Shown: positions 1 to 9,300, counted from the first letter of the stretch. The stretch is 41,184 bases of DNA from Alistipes sp. (GCA_017623505.1 JAGAOZ010000012.1:1-41184); one strand, 5' to 3'. The notes: generated by a model not told the origin, from the letters alone. A program made the numbers and translations.

Positions 1-25
1 AATTTTGAATTTTGAATTTTGAATT
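1..25. repeat. Short 7-bp tandem repeat at the window edge
   Basis: At least three head-to-tail copies of the heptamer AATTTTG are visible immediately beyond the stop codon of the ccsA-like gene. The array is cut by the window edge, so its full length is unknown. It contains no open frame or hairpin that I can see. It is either a simple-sequence tract or the edge of a larger intergenic repeat. Confidence 0.6.
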
Positions 26-799
26 CTAATAGGTATGCATTCCACCCTGGGCAGCAGGGAGGAAATTGATGCCCCACCAGCACATCTGCAACAACAGAAA
101 GGCAAAGACAAGTAGTCCGAAAGCCCAATTATATGCTGTACGCTCGGCACTACGCAGGTGCATATATAAAAGGTAGGCGAGCCAGGTTGCGGCAGCCCAG
201 GTCTCCTTAGGGTCCCAACTCCAATAGTCACCCCACGCCTGCTTAGCCCACAAAGCACCCATAACCATACCCATAGTGAGGAACGACCACCCTACTCTGG
301 TAAGGTTATCACACATCGACATCTCGTCGGCTTGAGGCTCACGACGTCGAAACCACAGATACACAGCAAAGAGCGTCACAGCACCCAACAGTGCATAGGC
401 CATCATATAAACAACGACATGAGGCACAAACCACACACTTTGCAGGGCAGGCATAAGTTCCTTGGAATGGATTTCGGGCTTAAAGATATTGATACACAGA
501 AAGACAATGGTCATAACCGTAGTAAACGAAAGAATCCAACGGTAACGCCATCGTGCATAGACAAGGCAACCAGCAGAAGCTAAAAACAGAGAGTACCACA
601 GACGAGTCTCGCCCATAGTACGGAGCGGCGGACGCTCCATGATAACCCACATGCCGACAACGAACGAAAGCAACACCATAGCTCCCGCAACAGAGAGCGT
701 AAGGGCAGCGACACGCTTACCACGAAAGGCAACAACAGCTCCCGAAATAAGCAACAGCGAGGCTACAATAGCGTAAATATAGAGATAGTCCCAACCCAT
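26..799 (-). CDS. ccsA: Cytochrome c biogenesis protein CcsA (system II heme export/ligation)
   Basis: CcsA is the heme-handling membrane subunit of the system II (ResB-CcsA) cytochrome c synthetase. With ResB it delivers heme across the membrane and attaches it to CXXCH motifs. The tryptophan-rich WWD heme motif (WGDYWSWDPKE) is plainly present in the C-terminal half. Several hydrophobic helices surround it, with a candidate heme-ligand histidine in PHVVVYMMAY. I place the start at the ATG at 799 (MGWDYLYIY), which gives 257 aa. The longer reading to 919 overlaps resB and adds a non-membrane extension. The gene lies 5 bp after resB and is the last gene of the cytochrome operon. Its natural client is the multiheme cytochrome encoded at the head of that operon. 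Confidence 0.9.
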   Translation of the reverse strand: MGWDYLYIYAIVASLLLISGAVVAFRGKRVAALTLSVAGAMVLLSFVVGMWVIMERPPLRTMGETRLWYSLFLASAGCLVYARWRYRWILSFTTVMTIVFLCINIFKPEIHSKELMPALQSVWFVPHVVVYMMAYALLGAVTLFAVYLWFRRREPQADEMSMCDNLTRVGWSFLTMGMVMGALWAKQAWGDYWSWDPKETWAAATWLAYLLYMHLRSAERTAYNWAFGLLVFAFLLLQMCWWGINFLPAAQGGMHTY

Positions 800-804
800 A
801 GCAT

Positions 805-2004
805 CTAAGATTTTGTTTGTCGGCCACCTCGGCCCATCTGCAAGAACATCAATGCGCCAGCGAGAAGAATCGCCCACATAGAGTAGTGAATAATCGGATA
901 CCAGCCATCGCGCACACACTCAAAGATGGAGTATTTACTCCACTTACCCATATCGACGTCATAGCCCGACTGGTAGATATACCAATCGCCGACACGTGCC
1001 GGATGATTGACCTCGATATCGACAGAGGATGACTCTCCAGCCTCATTGACAATCTCCACACGTGAGAGATAGCGTTTAGGTTGTGGCGGCAACATCACAA
1101 CAGCATAATGCATATCCAACTGAAGAGGAAGGGCTCGATTTTGCGCTCCACCCGATGTTACCCAACCTTTGACAACATCTCCCGCAGGCGTCTTAACTGA
1201 AAGCAACACCGCAGGGGCAGCTCCCTGCTCCGCGCTTGTCAGGTAAACACCCTCGGCATTAGGTAGCGCAGAGTCCAAATAACGCTCAACAGTAAACTTA
1301 TAGCCCTCAATTTCGGCGGCATCAGCGTCGCCAAGCTGAAGTTGGTTCTCACTAACACTACGCTGAGCAAGGTCATAAAGAGCTAACTTAGGCGAATATG
1401 TCTCCATGGAAAACTCCTCAAGACAGAGGGTAAAAGGTAGCTGGTGGGCCTCATTATAGGCCGAATAACCAACGTGGACCGTATGATTCAGCGGGGCAAC
1501 GACCTTAACGCGCAGCTTACTGCCACTGCTAAACATAGCAGCACCCAACGCAACACACACCGACAGATGAAGCAACAGAGTCAGTTTACGACGAGAACGC
1601 CAATGGCGCACATCATCAATCGCACGCAGCCCCATACATGTCACAAAATGCAGAAGCGTCAGATTGAAAGGATATGACGAGGTCATATTCCTAAAGCCCA
1701 ACATACCCGACAAGCCCTCCGTAGAGGCATCTTGAGGTGTAAGGCCAAAGATGATACACAGCGTCATCATCGAGCATAGCGTCGCAATAGAGTTCTGCGG
1801 GCTATACAAAAAACGAAATAGCGATACCTTATTGGAGAATGAGTAGGCGACAATCAACAGATAGAGGTAGCAGACGGCAGCGACCACACCCCATGGTGCA
1901 GCCAAGAGATGTGATGGGACCTCCCCAAACAAAATTTGCAGCACCACTCCTGCAACAAGCAGGAGCAGTGACTGCAAAAAAGCTCTTTTATAGCCCGACT
2001 TCAT
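805..2004 (-). CDS. ResB/Ccs1-like cytochrome c biogenesis protein
   Basis: This 399-aa protein has three hydrophobic segments near the N-terminus (roughly residues 8-28, 33-55 and 70-90), a fourth around 145-160, a large soluble middle region and a final helix near residues 370-392. That topology is typical of ResB/Ccs1, which chaperones apocytochrome c and reduces or holds its CXXCH cysteines for CcsA. Sequence conservation in ResB is low, so the assignment rests on topology plus the adjacent CcsA with its unmistakable WWD motif. It starts 9 bp after the isomerase-like gene and ends 5 bp before ccsA, so the three are probably co-transcribed. Confidence 0.8.
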   Translation of the reverse strand: MKSGYKRAFLQSLLLLVAGVVLQILFGEVPSHLLAAPWGVVAAVCYLYLLIVAYSFSNKVSLFRFLYSPQNSIATLCSMMTLCIIFGLTPQDASTEGLSGMLGFRNMTSSYPFNLTLLHFVTCMGLRAIDDVRHWRSRRKLTLLLHLSVCVALGAAMFSSGSKLRVKVVAPLNHTVHVGYSAYNEAHQLPFTLCLEEFSMETYSPKLALYDLAQRSVSENQLQLGDADAAEIEGYKFTVERYLDSALPNAEGVYLTSAEQGAAPAVLLSVKTPAGDVVKGWVTSGGAQNRALPLQLDMHYAVVMLPPQPKRYLSRVEIVNEAGESSSVDIEVNHPARVGDWYIYQSGYDVDMGKWSKYSIFECVRDGWYPIIHYSMWAILLAGALMFLQMGRGGRQTKS

Positions 2005-2013
2005 AACCTCGGT

Positions 2014-2931
2014 TTATGCCTCAGACCACTGCTTACGCAACAACTCTACGGCAGCAGCGACACTCTCCGACCTCTCACCCTTACAACCACACTCGAAGCT
2101 GACATAATATGGGTAGTTCAGCTCCTTAAGAGCACGCAGGCCATCAACATAGTTATCTACGGCGCCATCCTCACCCGGCATATTGCGTGTAGCGCGACTC
2201 GCTACGTGAACATGCTGAAGGTACTTCTTGCCGGCAGCAAGGAATGCAGCATAATCCGAAGTCTCCTCCTGCATGTGCCAGAAGTCACCCATACACTTAA
2301 CGCCCTCACTCTTAGAATCACGGCAGATGGCAGCAGCATCAGCAACCTGACGCAGATAGTGAGCCTCCGCGCGATTCAATGGTTCAAGGATAACCGTAGT
2401 ATTGTGTTTCAAAGCGAACTCGCCCAACTCGTGCATCTGCTCACACAAGAACTCGCGCGTCTGAAGGGTGTGAGGCATACATGGCTGCTGACCATTAAAG
2501 GCAGGGACCATAATAACACCCGTAGAGCCAACAGCTCCGGCAGCCTCGATAATCTCGCGCATGGAGCTATCGAACTTAGCCTTCTCGGCAGCATCCTCAG
2601 CAAGGATAAAGCCATCGAAACCGGCACAGATAGCCGACACCTTAACTTTACGCGACGACAATGCTTGCTGAATCTCAGTCACACGCTCTGCTAAGCCACG
2701 ACCACTAAGCTCAAGACCAACGATGCCCATACTCTCCATAATATCGAGCTTCTCGGTCAAGGTCTGGCCATGGATAACCCACTCCTGGAATGAGAGCTTC
2801 AGCTCCGGAGCAGCATTAGCCACAACAGGCTTCTGCTCACAGCATGAAGTGAGGGTATTGACAACAGAGGTTGCGCCAACAATGCCTACGGCGCCAAGCA
2901 GTGAACGCTTTAAAAACTCTTTTCTATTCAT
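2014..2931 (-). CDS. Exported sugar phosphate isomerase/epimerase-like TIM barrel protein
   Basis: The 305-aa product has the AP-endonuclease-2/xylose-isomerase-like TIM barrel fold seen in hydroxypyruvate isomerase and ketose 3-epimerases. The metal site of that family is readable: Glu183 (LEPLNR), Asp216 (GDFWHM), His242 (HVHVA) and Glu280 (SFE). The N-terminus is an export signal with a Tat-like NRKEFLK motif, a hydrophobic stretch and a lipobox-like LTSC at residues 27-30. The protein is therefore probably a lipoprotein acting outside the cytoplasm, where sugar phosphates are unlikely; a free sugar or keto-glycoside is a better substrate guess. It sits between an exported Gfo/Idh/MocA oxidoreductase and resB. 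Gfo/isomerase pairs occur in 3-keto-glycoside metabolism, which makes that a reasonable but unproven role. Confidence 0.8.
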   Translation of the reverse strand: MNRKEFLKRSLLGAVGIVGATSVVNTLTSCCEQKPVVANAAPELKLSFQEWVIHGQTLTEKLDIMESMGIVGLELSGRGLAERVTEIQQALSSRKVKVSAICAGFDGFILAEDAAEKAKFDSSMREIIEAAGAVGSTGVIMVPAFNGQQPCMPHTLQTREFLCEQMHELGEFALKHNTTVILEPLNRAEAHYLRQVADAAAICRDSKSEGVKCMGDFWHMQEETSDYAAFLAAGKKYLQHVHVASRATRNMPGEDGAVDNYVDGLRALKELNYPYYVSFECGCKGERSESVAAAVELLRKQWSEA

Positions 2932-2988
2932 CTCTTAAACATCAGGGCAACGATGCTACGCCGCCCTATAATTCGTTAGTATCAAAAA

Positions 2989-4353
2989 TTATTTCTTACC
3001 AGGAACAGGCACCTTGTACTGTGACATATCGACATCACCAAGCTCAAGCTTCTCTGGAATGAAGTTCATCTGAGCACCGCTAATCTCGTCCCAAGTAACG
3101 GTAGCACCGGTATATGCAGCCTCACGGCCCATAATACCTGCCAAACATGAGATAGCACAATCCTCAGCCTCGACGTGTGAAGTACCCTTACGGATGTGGT
3201 TAATCAAATCGACATGCTCCAAGCAGTATGGGTTACGCTGCTTCCAGTTAGCCTCCTCAGCCTCAAAATCATACTTCCAAAGCACATTGCCCTGCAAGTC
3301 CTTAATAACATGCTCATTATTCATCGCAGACCAAGAGCCCTTAGTACCCTGGATGAACTCGCCGATGCAGTTGCTACAACCGTTAATCTGACGGCTAACA
3401 CTATGCAGACGAACGCCATTCTCGAACTCGAAATCTACGCTAAACTGGTCGAACTGGTCACCTGTAACGCGGTGGTTACGTGAGCCCTGAGCTGTTGCCT
3501 TGATAGGCTTCATACCTGTCATCCACAAGAATACGTCGATATTGTGAACGTGCTGCTCAACGATGTGGTCACCCGACAACCACTTCCAATTCACCCAGTC
3601 GCGAATCATCCACTCCATATCGCTCCAGCCTGCCTCACGGTTACGATACCAAAGCTGGCCCTGATTCCAATAAACTGCACCGCTGACGATATTACCAATC
3701 ATACCCTCTTGCACCTTTTTGAAACCCTCGACATATGAACGCTCGTGGTGACGCTGAGTACCGGTCACAACAACCAAACCATTAGCCACAGCCTGACGTG
3801 CTGAAGCAATCACCTTGCGGTAGCCCTCAGCATCAACTGCGATAGGCTTCTCCAAGAAGCTATTAACGCCCTGCTTGGTTGCATATTCAAACTCACGTGC
3901 ACGGAAAGTAGGAGGAGTAGTACAGATAACGTAATCGATACCTGCGTCGATAACCTTCTTATAAGCATCGAAACCAACGAAGCACTTATCGTCAGCAACC
4001 TCCTGACCATAGCTATCCTTCAACCAGCGACGTACGCCCTCAATCTTATCGGCAAAAACATCACCCAAAGCGACAACCTTAACGCCATCTGCTGCCTGCA
4101 AAGCATCGTTAAGAGCGCCCGTACCACGGCCACCACAGCCAATCAGACCGACCTTAATCTCGCGACCTGCAATAGCCTTATCGGGTAACTCAGGGATGTA
4201 ATATGTACCTGCCTGACGCAAAGCCTCACCACCTGCTGCCTGCTCGCTCTTACCGCATGAGCTCAAAACAGCTGATGAGCCCACAAGTGTAGAGACACCC
4301 AAAAGGGCTGAATACGAAAGGAAATCCTTTCTACTAATCTTTTTCTTCTCCAT
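2989..4353 (-). CDS. Exported Gfo/Idh/MocA family NAD(P)-dependent oxidoreductase
   Basis: This 454-aa protein begins with a Tat-like signal (SRKDFL at residues 7-12) and a lipobox-like LSSC at 30-33. A Rossmann domain follows, with the nucleotide-binding loop VGLIGCGGRGTG at about 68-79, the family EKP motif with catalytic-type Lys169, and the C-terminal substrate domain containing GDH (261-263) and EQHVHNID (266-273), where the family's catalytic histidine lies. Members oxidise or reduce hydroxyls of sugars, polyols and glycosides. Export of a nucleotide-dependent enzyme implies a tightly held cofactor, as in Tat-exported glucose-fructose oxidoreductase. It lies 26 bp downstream of the cytochrome-SUMF1 gene and 57 bp upstream of the isomerase-like gene. 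Substrate and electron partner are unknown; electron exchange with the cytochrome is my inference. Confidence 0.88.
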   Translation of the reverse strand: MEKKKISRKDFLSYSALLGVSTLVGSSAVLSSCGKSEQAAGGEALRQAGTYYIPELPDKAIAGREIKVGLIGCGGRGTGALNDALQAADGVKVVALGDVFADKIEGVRRWLKDSYGQEVADDKCFVGFDAYKKVIDAGIDYVICTTPPTFRAREFEYATKQGVNSFLEKPIAVDAEGYRKVIASARQAVANGLVVVTGTQRHHERSYVEGFKKVQEGMIGNIVSGAVYWNQGQLWYRNREAGWSDMEWMIRDWVNWKWLSGDHIVEQHVHNIDVFLWMTGMKPIKATAQGSRNHRVTGDQFDQFSVDFEFENGVRLHSVSRQINGCSNCIGEFIQGTKGSWSAMNNEHVIKDLQGNVLWKYDFEAEEANWKQRNPYCLEHVDLINHIRKGTSHVEAEDCAISCLAGIMGREAAYTGATVTWDEISGAQMNFIPEKLELGDVDMSQYKVPVPGKK

Positions 4354-4379
4354 AGCTAATAGTTTTATTTTGTTTTTAC

Positions 4380-5912
4380 TTATTTTGCTTCAACACCCTC
4401 AGGCAGCTCACACACAACGCGGAAACCGATACCCTTGATATTGGAATACCACCAGATACTCTTAGGGTTTTGTGGGTCGGTACGTAACCAATCGTCGTGG
4501 CGAGTGCTGGCACGGTAGGCACAGCGCAGATTAGAGGCATCATAGCTATAATCGCCACCTCTGATAACATGTTCCTTACCCGACGAAGGACCCTTAGGAT
4601 CAACCACTCCATTCTTGAGCTGAGCATAAGCCTTATCGTCATACCAATCCGAGCAATACTCCATAACGTTACCCAACATATTCTTCAAACCAAAAGGATT
4701 TGCCTTAACCTTAGATGGCTCGGCGGTACGATTCTTACTATTGTTGATGTAGATAACGTAGTCCTTAATAACATCGGTCTCGGCATCGAAGAAATTGCGC
4801 CAGAAGCCCTTATTTGAATAATCCTCAGGGTCACCGGCAAAGAAGTATGGTGTAGAGGTGCCTCCACGCGCTGCATACTCCCACTCCGCCTCGGTAGGCA
4901 GACGATACTTCTTACCCGTCTTAAGCGAAAGCCACTTACAGAAGGTCTCGGCAGCGTAGTGTGTCATAGTGATTGCAGGGCGGCTACCCATACCCCAACC
5001 CTGGTCAGGAGAGCCAAATGGTGCAGTAGGACCACTGACAGCATCCAAATCCTCACGTGAGTTATTAGCGTAGACCTCCTCCGGCGAAGTACGTCCCTCG
5101 CTCATAGTCTCCATATAGAAGGCCCAATATTGGTCCCATGTAATCTCTACCTCAGCCATAAAGAACGGAGAGATGGTAACCTTACGGCTTGGCATCTCAT
5201 TAGCACGAGAGAATGGCTCATCCATAGTGCTACCCATAGTAAAGCTGCCACCTGGGATAGCAATCATATTAATCGAAGCCGAAGTACCAGGGATAGTCTC
5301 CACGAAGTTCTCAAACTTGGTGACAACAGTCGAATCGGCATAAATCTCACCCTGCGTGGTCGTAGGCACACCCGCCAACTGGCCGTGAACGTAGTTCGGA
5401 TTATAGTGACCGGCGTCAAGGTGGCAGTCGATACACTGCAAGCCGAGCTTCTGCTTATTGTCCTCATAGTAGAGGTGGGCAATGATAGCCTCGTCACTCA
5501 CGCCCTTAGGCAACAGATTGACGTGACAAGCCTCGCAAGACTCGTTATAGACGATGCCGCGTGCATACTCCAACTCTCCCTTACTTTCCCAATCTATCTC
5601 ACTCTTCTCGTTGGTCCAATACGACCAAATATCTTTTACGCCCATTCGCATCTTAGCCCAAGCATAATCAAACGAGCCAGCAGGGGGCAAATGGCACTCG
5701 GCACAGCCTACGATAGTACCTGACTCGTTATTATAGTGAACAGACTTCTTCCACGCCTGGTCAGCCTCGGTGTGATAGTGACATGACATACAAGACTCAT
5801 TGGTCGAGCTATTAACCCAATACCAATTGAAGAGTATCATAGCCGAGATACCCAAAACGACACCACCAAGGAGTAAAAGGATTGTTTTCTTATTAGCTTT
5901 AGCTTTGAACAT
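4380..5912 (-). CDS. NrfH/NapC-like tetraheme cytochrome c fused to a SUMF1 (FGE-like) domain
   Basis: The 510-aa product has an N-terminal membrane anchor (about residues 9-31). Four heme c motifs follow, CMSCH (41-45), CAECH (70-74), CEACH (126-130) and CIDCH (160-164), in the arrangement of the small NrfH/NapC/NirT quinol-oxidising cytochromes. From about residue 214 to 505 comes a SUMF1/formylglycine-generating-like domain (IPGGSFTMGS, RLPTEAEWEYAARGG, GNVMEYCSDW, RGGDY, GFRVV). The usual enzyme has two active cysteines near the RGG motif. Only one nearby Cys is present here (464), so catalysis as an FGE is doubtful, and a structural role as in GldJ/GldK-type proteins is possible. The residue two after the heme-1 motif is His rather than the usual Met. 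It heads the operon ending in resB-ccsA. Confidence 0.9.
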   Translation of the reverse strand: MFKAKANKKTILLLLGGVVLGISAMILFNWYWVNSSTNESCMSCHYHTEADQAWKKSVHYNNESGTIVGCAECHLPPAGSFDYAWAKMRMGVKDIWSYWTNEKSEIDWESKGELEYARGIVYNESCEACHVNLLPKGVSDEAIIAHLYYEDNKQKLGLQCIDCHLDAGHYNPNYVHGQLAGVPTTTQGEIYADSTVVTKFENFVETIPGTSASINMIAIPGGSFTMGSTMDEPFSRANEMPSRKVTISPFFMAEVEITWDQYWAFYMETMSEGRTSPEEVYANNSREDLDAVSGPTAPFGSPDQGWGMGSRPAITMTHYAAETFCKWLSLKTGKKYRLPTEAEWEYAARGGTSTPYFFAGDPEDYSNKGFWRNFFDAETDVIKDYVIYINNSKNRTAEPSKVKANPFGLKNMLGNVMEYCSDWYDDKAYAQLKNGVVDPKGPSSGKEHVIRGGDYSYDASNLRCAYRASTRHDDWLRTDPQNPKSIWWYSNIKGIGFRVVCELPEGVEAK

Positions 5913-5973
5913 AAAAAATTAGATTTGCGGGCAGCATACGCTACCTCCATAGACTAAAACGCTATATCAGAGC

Positions 5974-5981
5974 CAAAGGTA
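5974..5981 (-). promoter_or_regulatory. Probable -7 element for the cytochrome-SUMF1 operon
   Basis: TACCTTTG on the minus strand matches the Bacteroidota -7 consensus TAnnTTTG and lies 62 bp upstream of the cytochrome ATG, just past the terminator of the RND operon. No well-spaced -33 TTTG is evident, so support is moderate. Confidence 0.5.
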
Positions 5982-6024
5982 GTGATTTTTTCTCTAAAGA
6001 GAAAACAAGAGAGCATATTTTTAG

Positions 6025-6062
6025 ACAAAAACAAAGGTCGGACCACAAATGTAGCCCGACCT
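6025..6062 (-). terminator. Rho-independent terminator of the RND efflux operon
   Basis: Reading the minus strand, a perfect 7-bp stem (AGGTCGG / CCGACCT; arms 6056-6062 and 6035-6041) is followed by TTTGTTTTTG. It lies 25 bp after the stop of the PG0541-family gene and separates that operon from the cytochrome operon. Confidence 0.8.
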
Positions 6063-6087
6063 GAGTCAAAATATGCGTAAGCAACTT

Positions 6088-6381
6088 CTAAATAGTCGCT
6101 GTAACATCCCATGCGAAAGCTCGCAAGCCCTGCTTAGGATTCTCCTCGTCGAGAGCCTTCAGCTTCAAGAGGAACTTCTCAGCCAAAGCATCATCGGCAA
6201 CAGAGATAAGTGCCGAGTTCATAGTTGGCCAAGCATGGTCGCCCAAATGAGGCTCACCATCCTTAGAACCTCGTCCCATAAGCTCCTCCCAGCCTGTATA
6301 GCCACGGAGGCCCAAATCGTCCATTATGTTGAGCACATCCTCAAACATAGACTGGTTACAAGATACAAATACTGCTTTCAT
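6088..6381 (-). CDS. PG0541-family transporter-associated PII-like protein
   Basis: This 97-aa soluble protein has no signal peptide. It resembles the small PII/CutA-like (ferredoxin-fold) proteins known in Porphyromonas as the PG0541 family: residues LGLRGYTGWEEL followed by GEPHLGDHAWPTMNSAL and the C-terminal GLRAFAWDV. In that genus too it lies next to an RND pump cluster. The gene starts 12 bp after the pump gene and is the final member of the operon. PII-fold proteins bind small ligands and control partner proteins, and the DUF3240 relatives next to heavy-metal RND pumps are a parallel case. A regulatory role on the pump is plausible, but no ligand or partner is shown by the sequence. 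Confidence 0.75.
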   Translation of the reverse strand: MKAVFVSCNQSMFEDVLNIMDDLGLRGYTGWEELMGRGSKDGEPHLGDHAWPTMNSALISVADDALAEKFLLKLKALDEENPKQGLRAFAWDVTATI

Positions 6382-6393
6382 AATTCTGCTTTT

Positions 6394-9300
6394 TTAGCTG
6401 TTTTGCTTCTCCGCTAATCTCTTCAAGCGACGCTTCTCGCCACGTGAAGAGAAGGCTGTGTAGAGTGTAGGAATAAATATCAAGGTAATAAGTGTAGAGA
6501 ATGACAATCCCCATGCAACAGACATACCCAATGAGTTCCACATCTCGGAACCGACACCGTTACCAACAGCCATAGGAATCATACCCAACACAGTGGTAAG
6601 TGTGGTCATCAAGATAGGACGCAGACGGCTTCGACCTGCGGTAACAACAGCCTCCACAAGGCCCATACCTCGCTCACGACAGAGAATTGTGTAGTCGATA
6701 AGCACGATACCGTTGTTTACCACAATACCAATAAGCATCAGAATACCCAACAATGACATAACGTTCAAAGGTACTCCCGTGATAACCAAACCGATAATTA
6801 CACCAATAACCGCAAATGGGATAGAGAACATAATCACGAATGGGTCCACCAAAGACTCAAACTGTGAAGCCATAATAACGTATACCAACACAATCATCAA
6901 AGCCATCAACATAAACAGGTCGCCGAAGGTCTCCTGCTGGTCCTCATAAGTACCACTAACCTGCCATACATAGCCCGCAGGGAACTCTATTTGCTGGTCA
7001 ATCTCAGACTCTACAAAGGCGATAACATCACTCATAGCATAGCCCGAAGCAACAACACCCGAAACGGTGATATAACGCTCACGGTCCTTACGCTCAATAG
7101 TCGGTGGTGAATATGACTCGACAACCTTACCCAAGTCACGAATCTTAACACCTACACCCTGTGCGTTATAGATGGTGATATTCTCAATATCGGCCAAAGA
7201 CTCACGGAAAGGCTTGTCATAGCGTACACGGATGTCGTACTCCTCACCATCCTCACGATAGTATGAAGTAACAGAACCGTTGATACGGTTACGCAAGTAA
7301 GCCGATGCAGTAGTGACGTCAATACCATTCTGAGCCAACTTCTCCAAGTCGAAATCGACGTGGTACTCAGGAGTGTACTGGTCACGCGAAATGGTAACCT
7401 CCGAGCAACCACCATAGCTGAGCATAAGCTGCTGTACCTTCTTAGCCAAGTCGTCGGTAATATCGAAATCATAACCATAAATCTCAATATCGACAGTACT
7501 CTGTCCCATACCGCCTCGCTGACCTGACTCGTTTACGTTATAGGTACGGATAATACTATACTCATCCAAAATACGACGCATACCGTCACCAATCTCCGAC
7601 AAAGTACGAGTACGCTCGGTCTTCTTCAGAAGCGACATATTCATCGTGATAATATGGGTACCGTTATCCTGCATCGAAGCAAAGAGGTTATCCGAATCGG
7701 CCTGTCCCTCACGTACTGAGAGGGTCTTAATCTCAGGGAACTGGTCACGGAAACGCTGCTGAATCTCCAACGCAAGCTCACGAGTAATATCCTGACGTGT
7801 ACCAACAGGCAGCTGGATATCAACACTCATCTGAGCGTTATCCTGCACAGGGAAGAACTCTGTCTTAACAATTGAGCCCAAGCCAAACAAGACACCAAAT
7901 AACAAGCCGGCAGAGAGCAACAAGGTGATAAACTTATGGGTAACACACCACTTCAACAAACCACCGTACAGATTGTTAAATGCGTTCATCACAGCATCAA
8001 TCTTTGCCTGGAACCACGCCTTCTTTGGGTTCTTCTTCATCATCAACGAGCACAATACCGGAGTAAGGGTAATAGCCGCGATGGTTGATACGGTCAAAGT
8101 GATGGTTACCATCCAACCCATAGAGTTGAAGAGGATACCCGCCATACCCGTAACCATAGTAAGTGGCAAGAACACGGCGATAGTGGTCAAAGTACCACCC
8201 ATAACCGAAATACCCACCTCCTTGGTTGCAAAGATAGCAGCCTGCTTAGGCATAGCTCCTCGGTCAATATGGGTAGTGATATTCTCCAATACCACAATGG
8301 CATTATCCACAACCATACCAATCGCTATGGAGAGCGACGACATGGTGATAATGTTGAGCGTCTCACCCGTAGCCAAGATGTAGATAATAGCCGCAAGCAA
8401 CGAAATCGGAATAGTCAAAACGACAACGATGGTTGCACGCCAACGGCCCAAGAAGAAGAATACAACCAACATAACCAAGATAAAGGTCGTCACGATAGTA
8501 TCACGCAACGAATTTACCGTGTTGGTAATATTCTCGGAAGTATCAACGATAGTAAAGAGCTGCACATCCGATGGAAGAGTCTTCTGAATCTCCGCCAAGT
8601 GCTCCTTAACCTCACCGGCAATCTCCACAGCGTTAGCACCAGACTTCTTCTGGATGATAATCATACCACCCTGCTGACCATTGGTAAAGGCCTCCTGTGT
8701 ACGCTCCTGGATAGTATCCTTAATCTCGGCAACATCACTCAGGTAGATAGGTGCGCCATTGCGATAGCCTACAACCAAGTGACGCAACTCCATAGGGTCC
8801 TCAAACTCGTGGTCCACACGCAAAGCATAGACATTAGAACCGATATCGAAGGTACCCGCAGGGGTGTTGCGGTTAGCTACGGCAATAGCATTCGAGATAG
8901 CCTCGATACTCAAACCGTAAGCCTCCAACTTATTAGGGTCGCAGTAGACCTGAATCTCACGCTCAGGAATACCTGCGATAGAGACCGTACCTACGCCACT
9001 AACACGCGCCAGAGGAGTAGCTACCTGGTCATCCAAAATCTTATACAATCCGCTCATACTCTCGTCTGCCGTAACACCGACCATCAAGACCGGAATCATA
9101 TCAGATGAGAACTTGAAGATTGTAGGCTGGCTCGCTCCGTCAGGAAGTGTAGTCAGCAGGTCGAGTTTATCTCGCACATCGTTAGCCAGAACATCGATAT
9201 CATAGCCATATTCGAACTCCAGCATAACAACGGAGATATTCTCCTTAGAGTTAGAGGTAATGTGCTTCAGGTGGTCCACACCATTCAGAACGTTCTCGAC

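Noticed and set aside
800-919. Upstream extension of ccsA to an earlier ATG
   Set aside because: The extension overlaps the resB 3' end and lacks the membrane character expected; the ATG at 799 gives a normal CcsA start.
8269-9108. 279-codon open frame on the plus strand inside the RND pump gene
   Set aside because: Fully antisense to an unmistakable pump and low in complexity, rich in Asn/Arg/His; no family resemblance.
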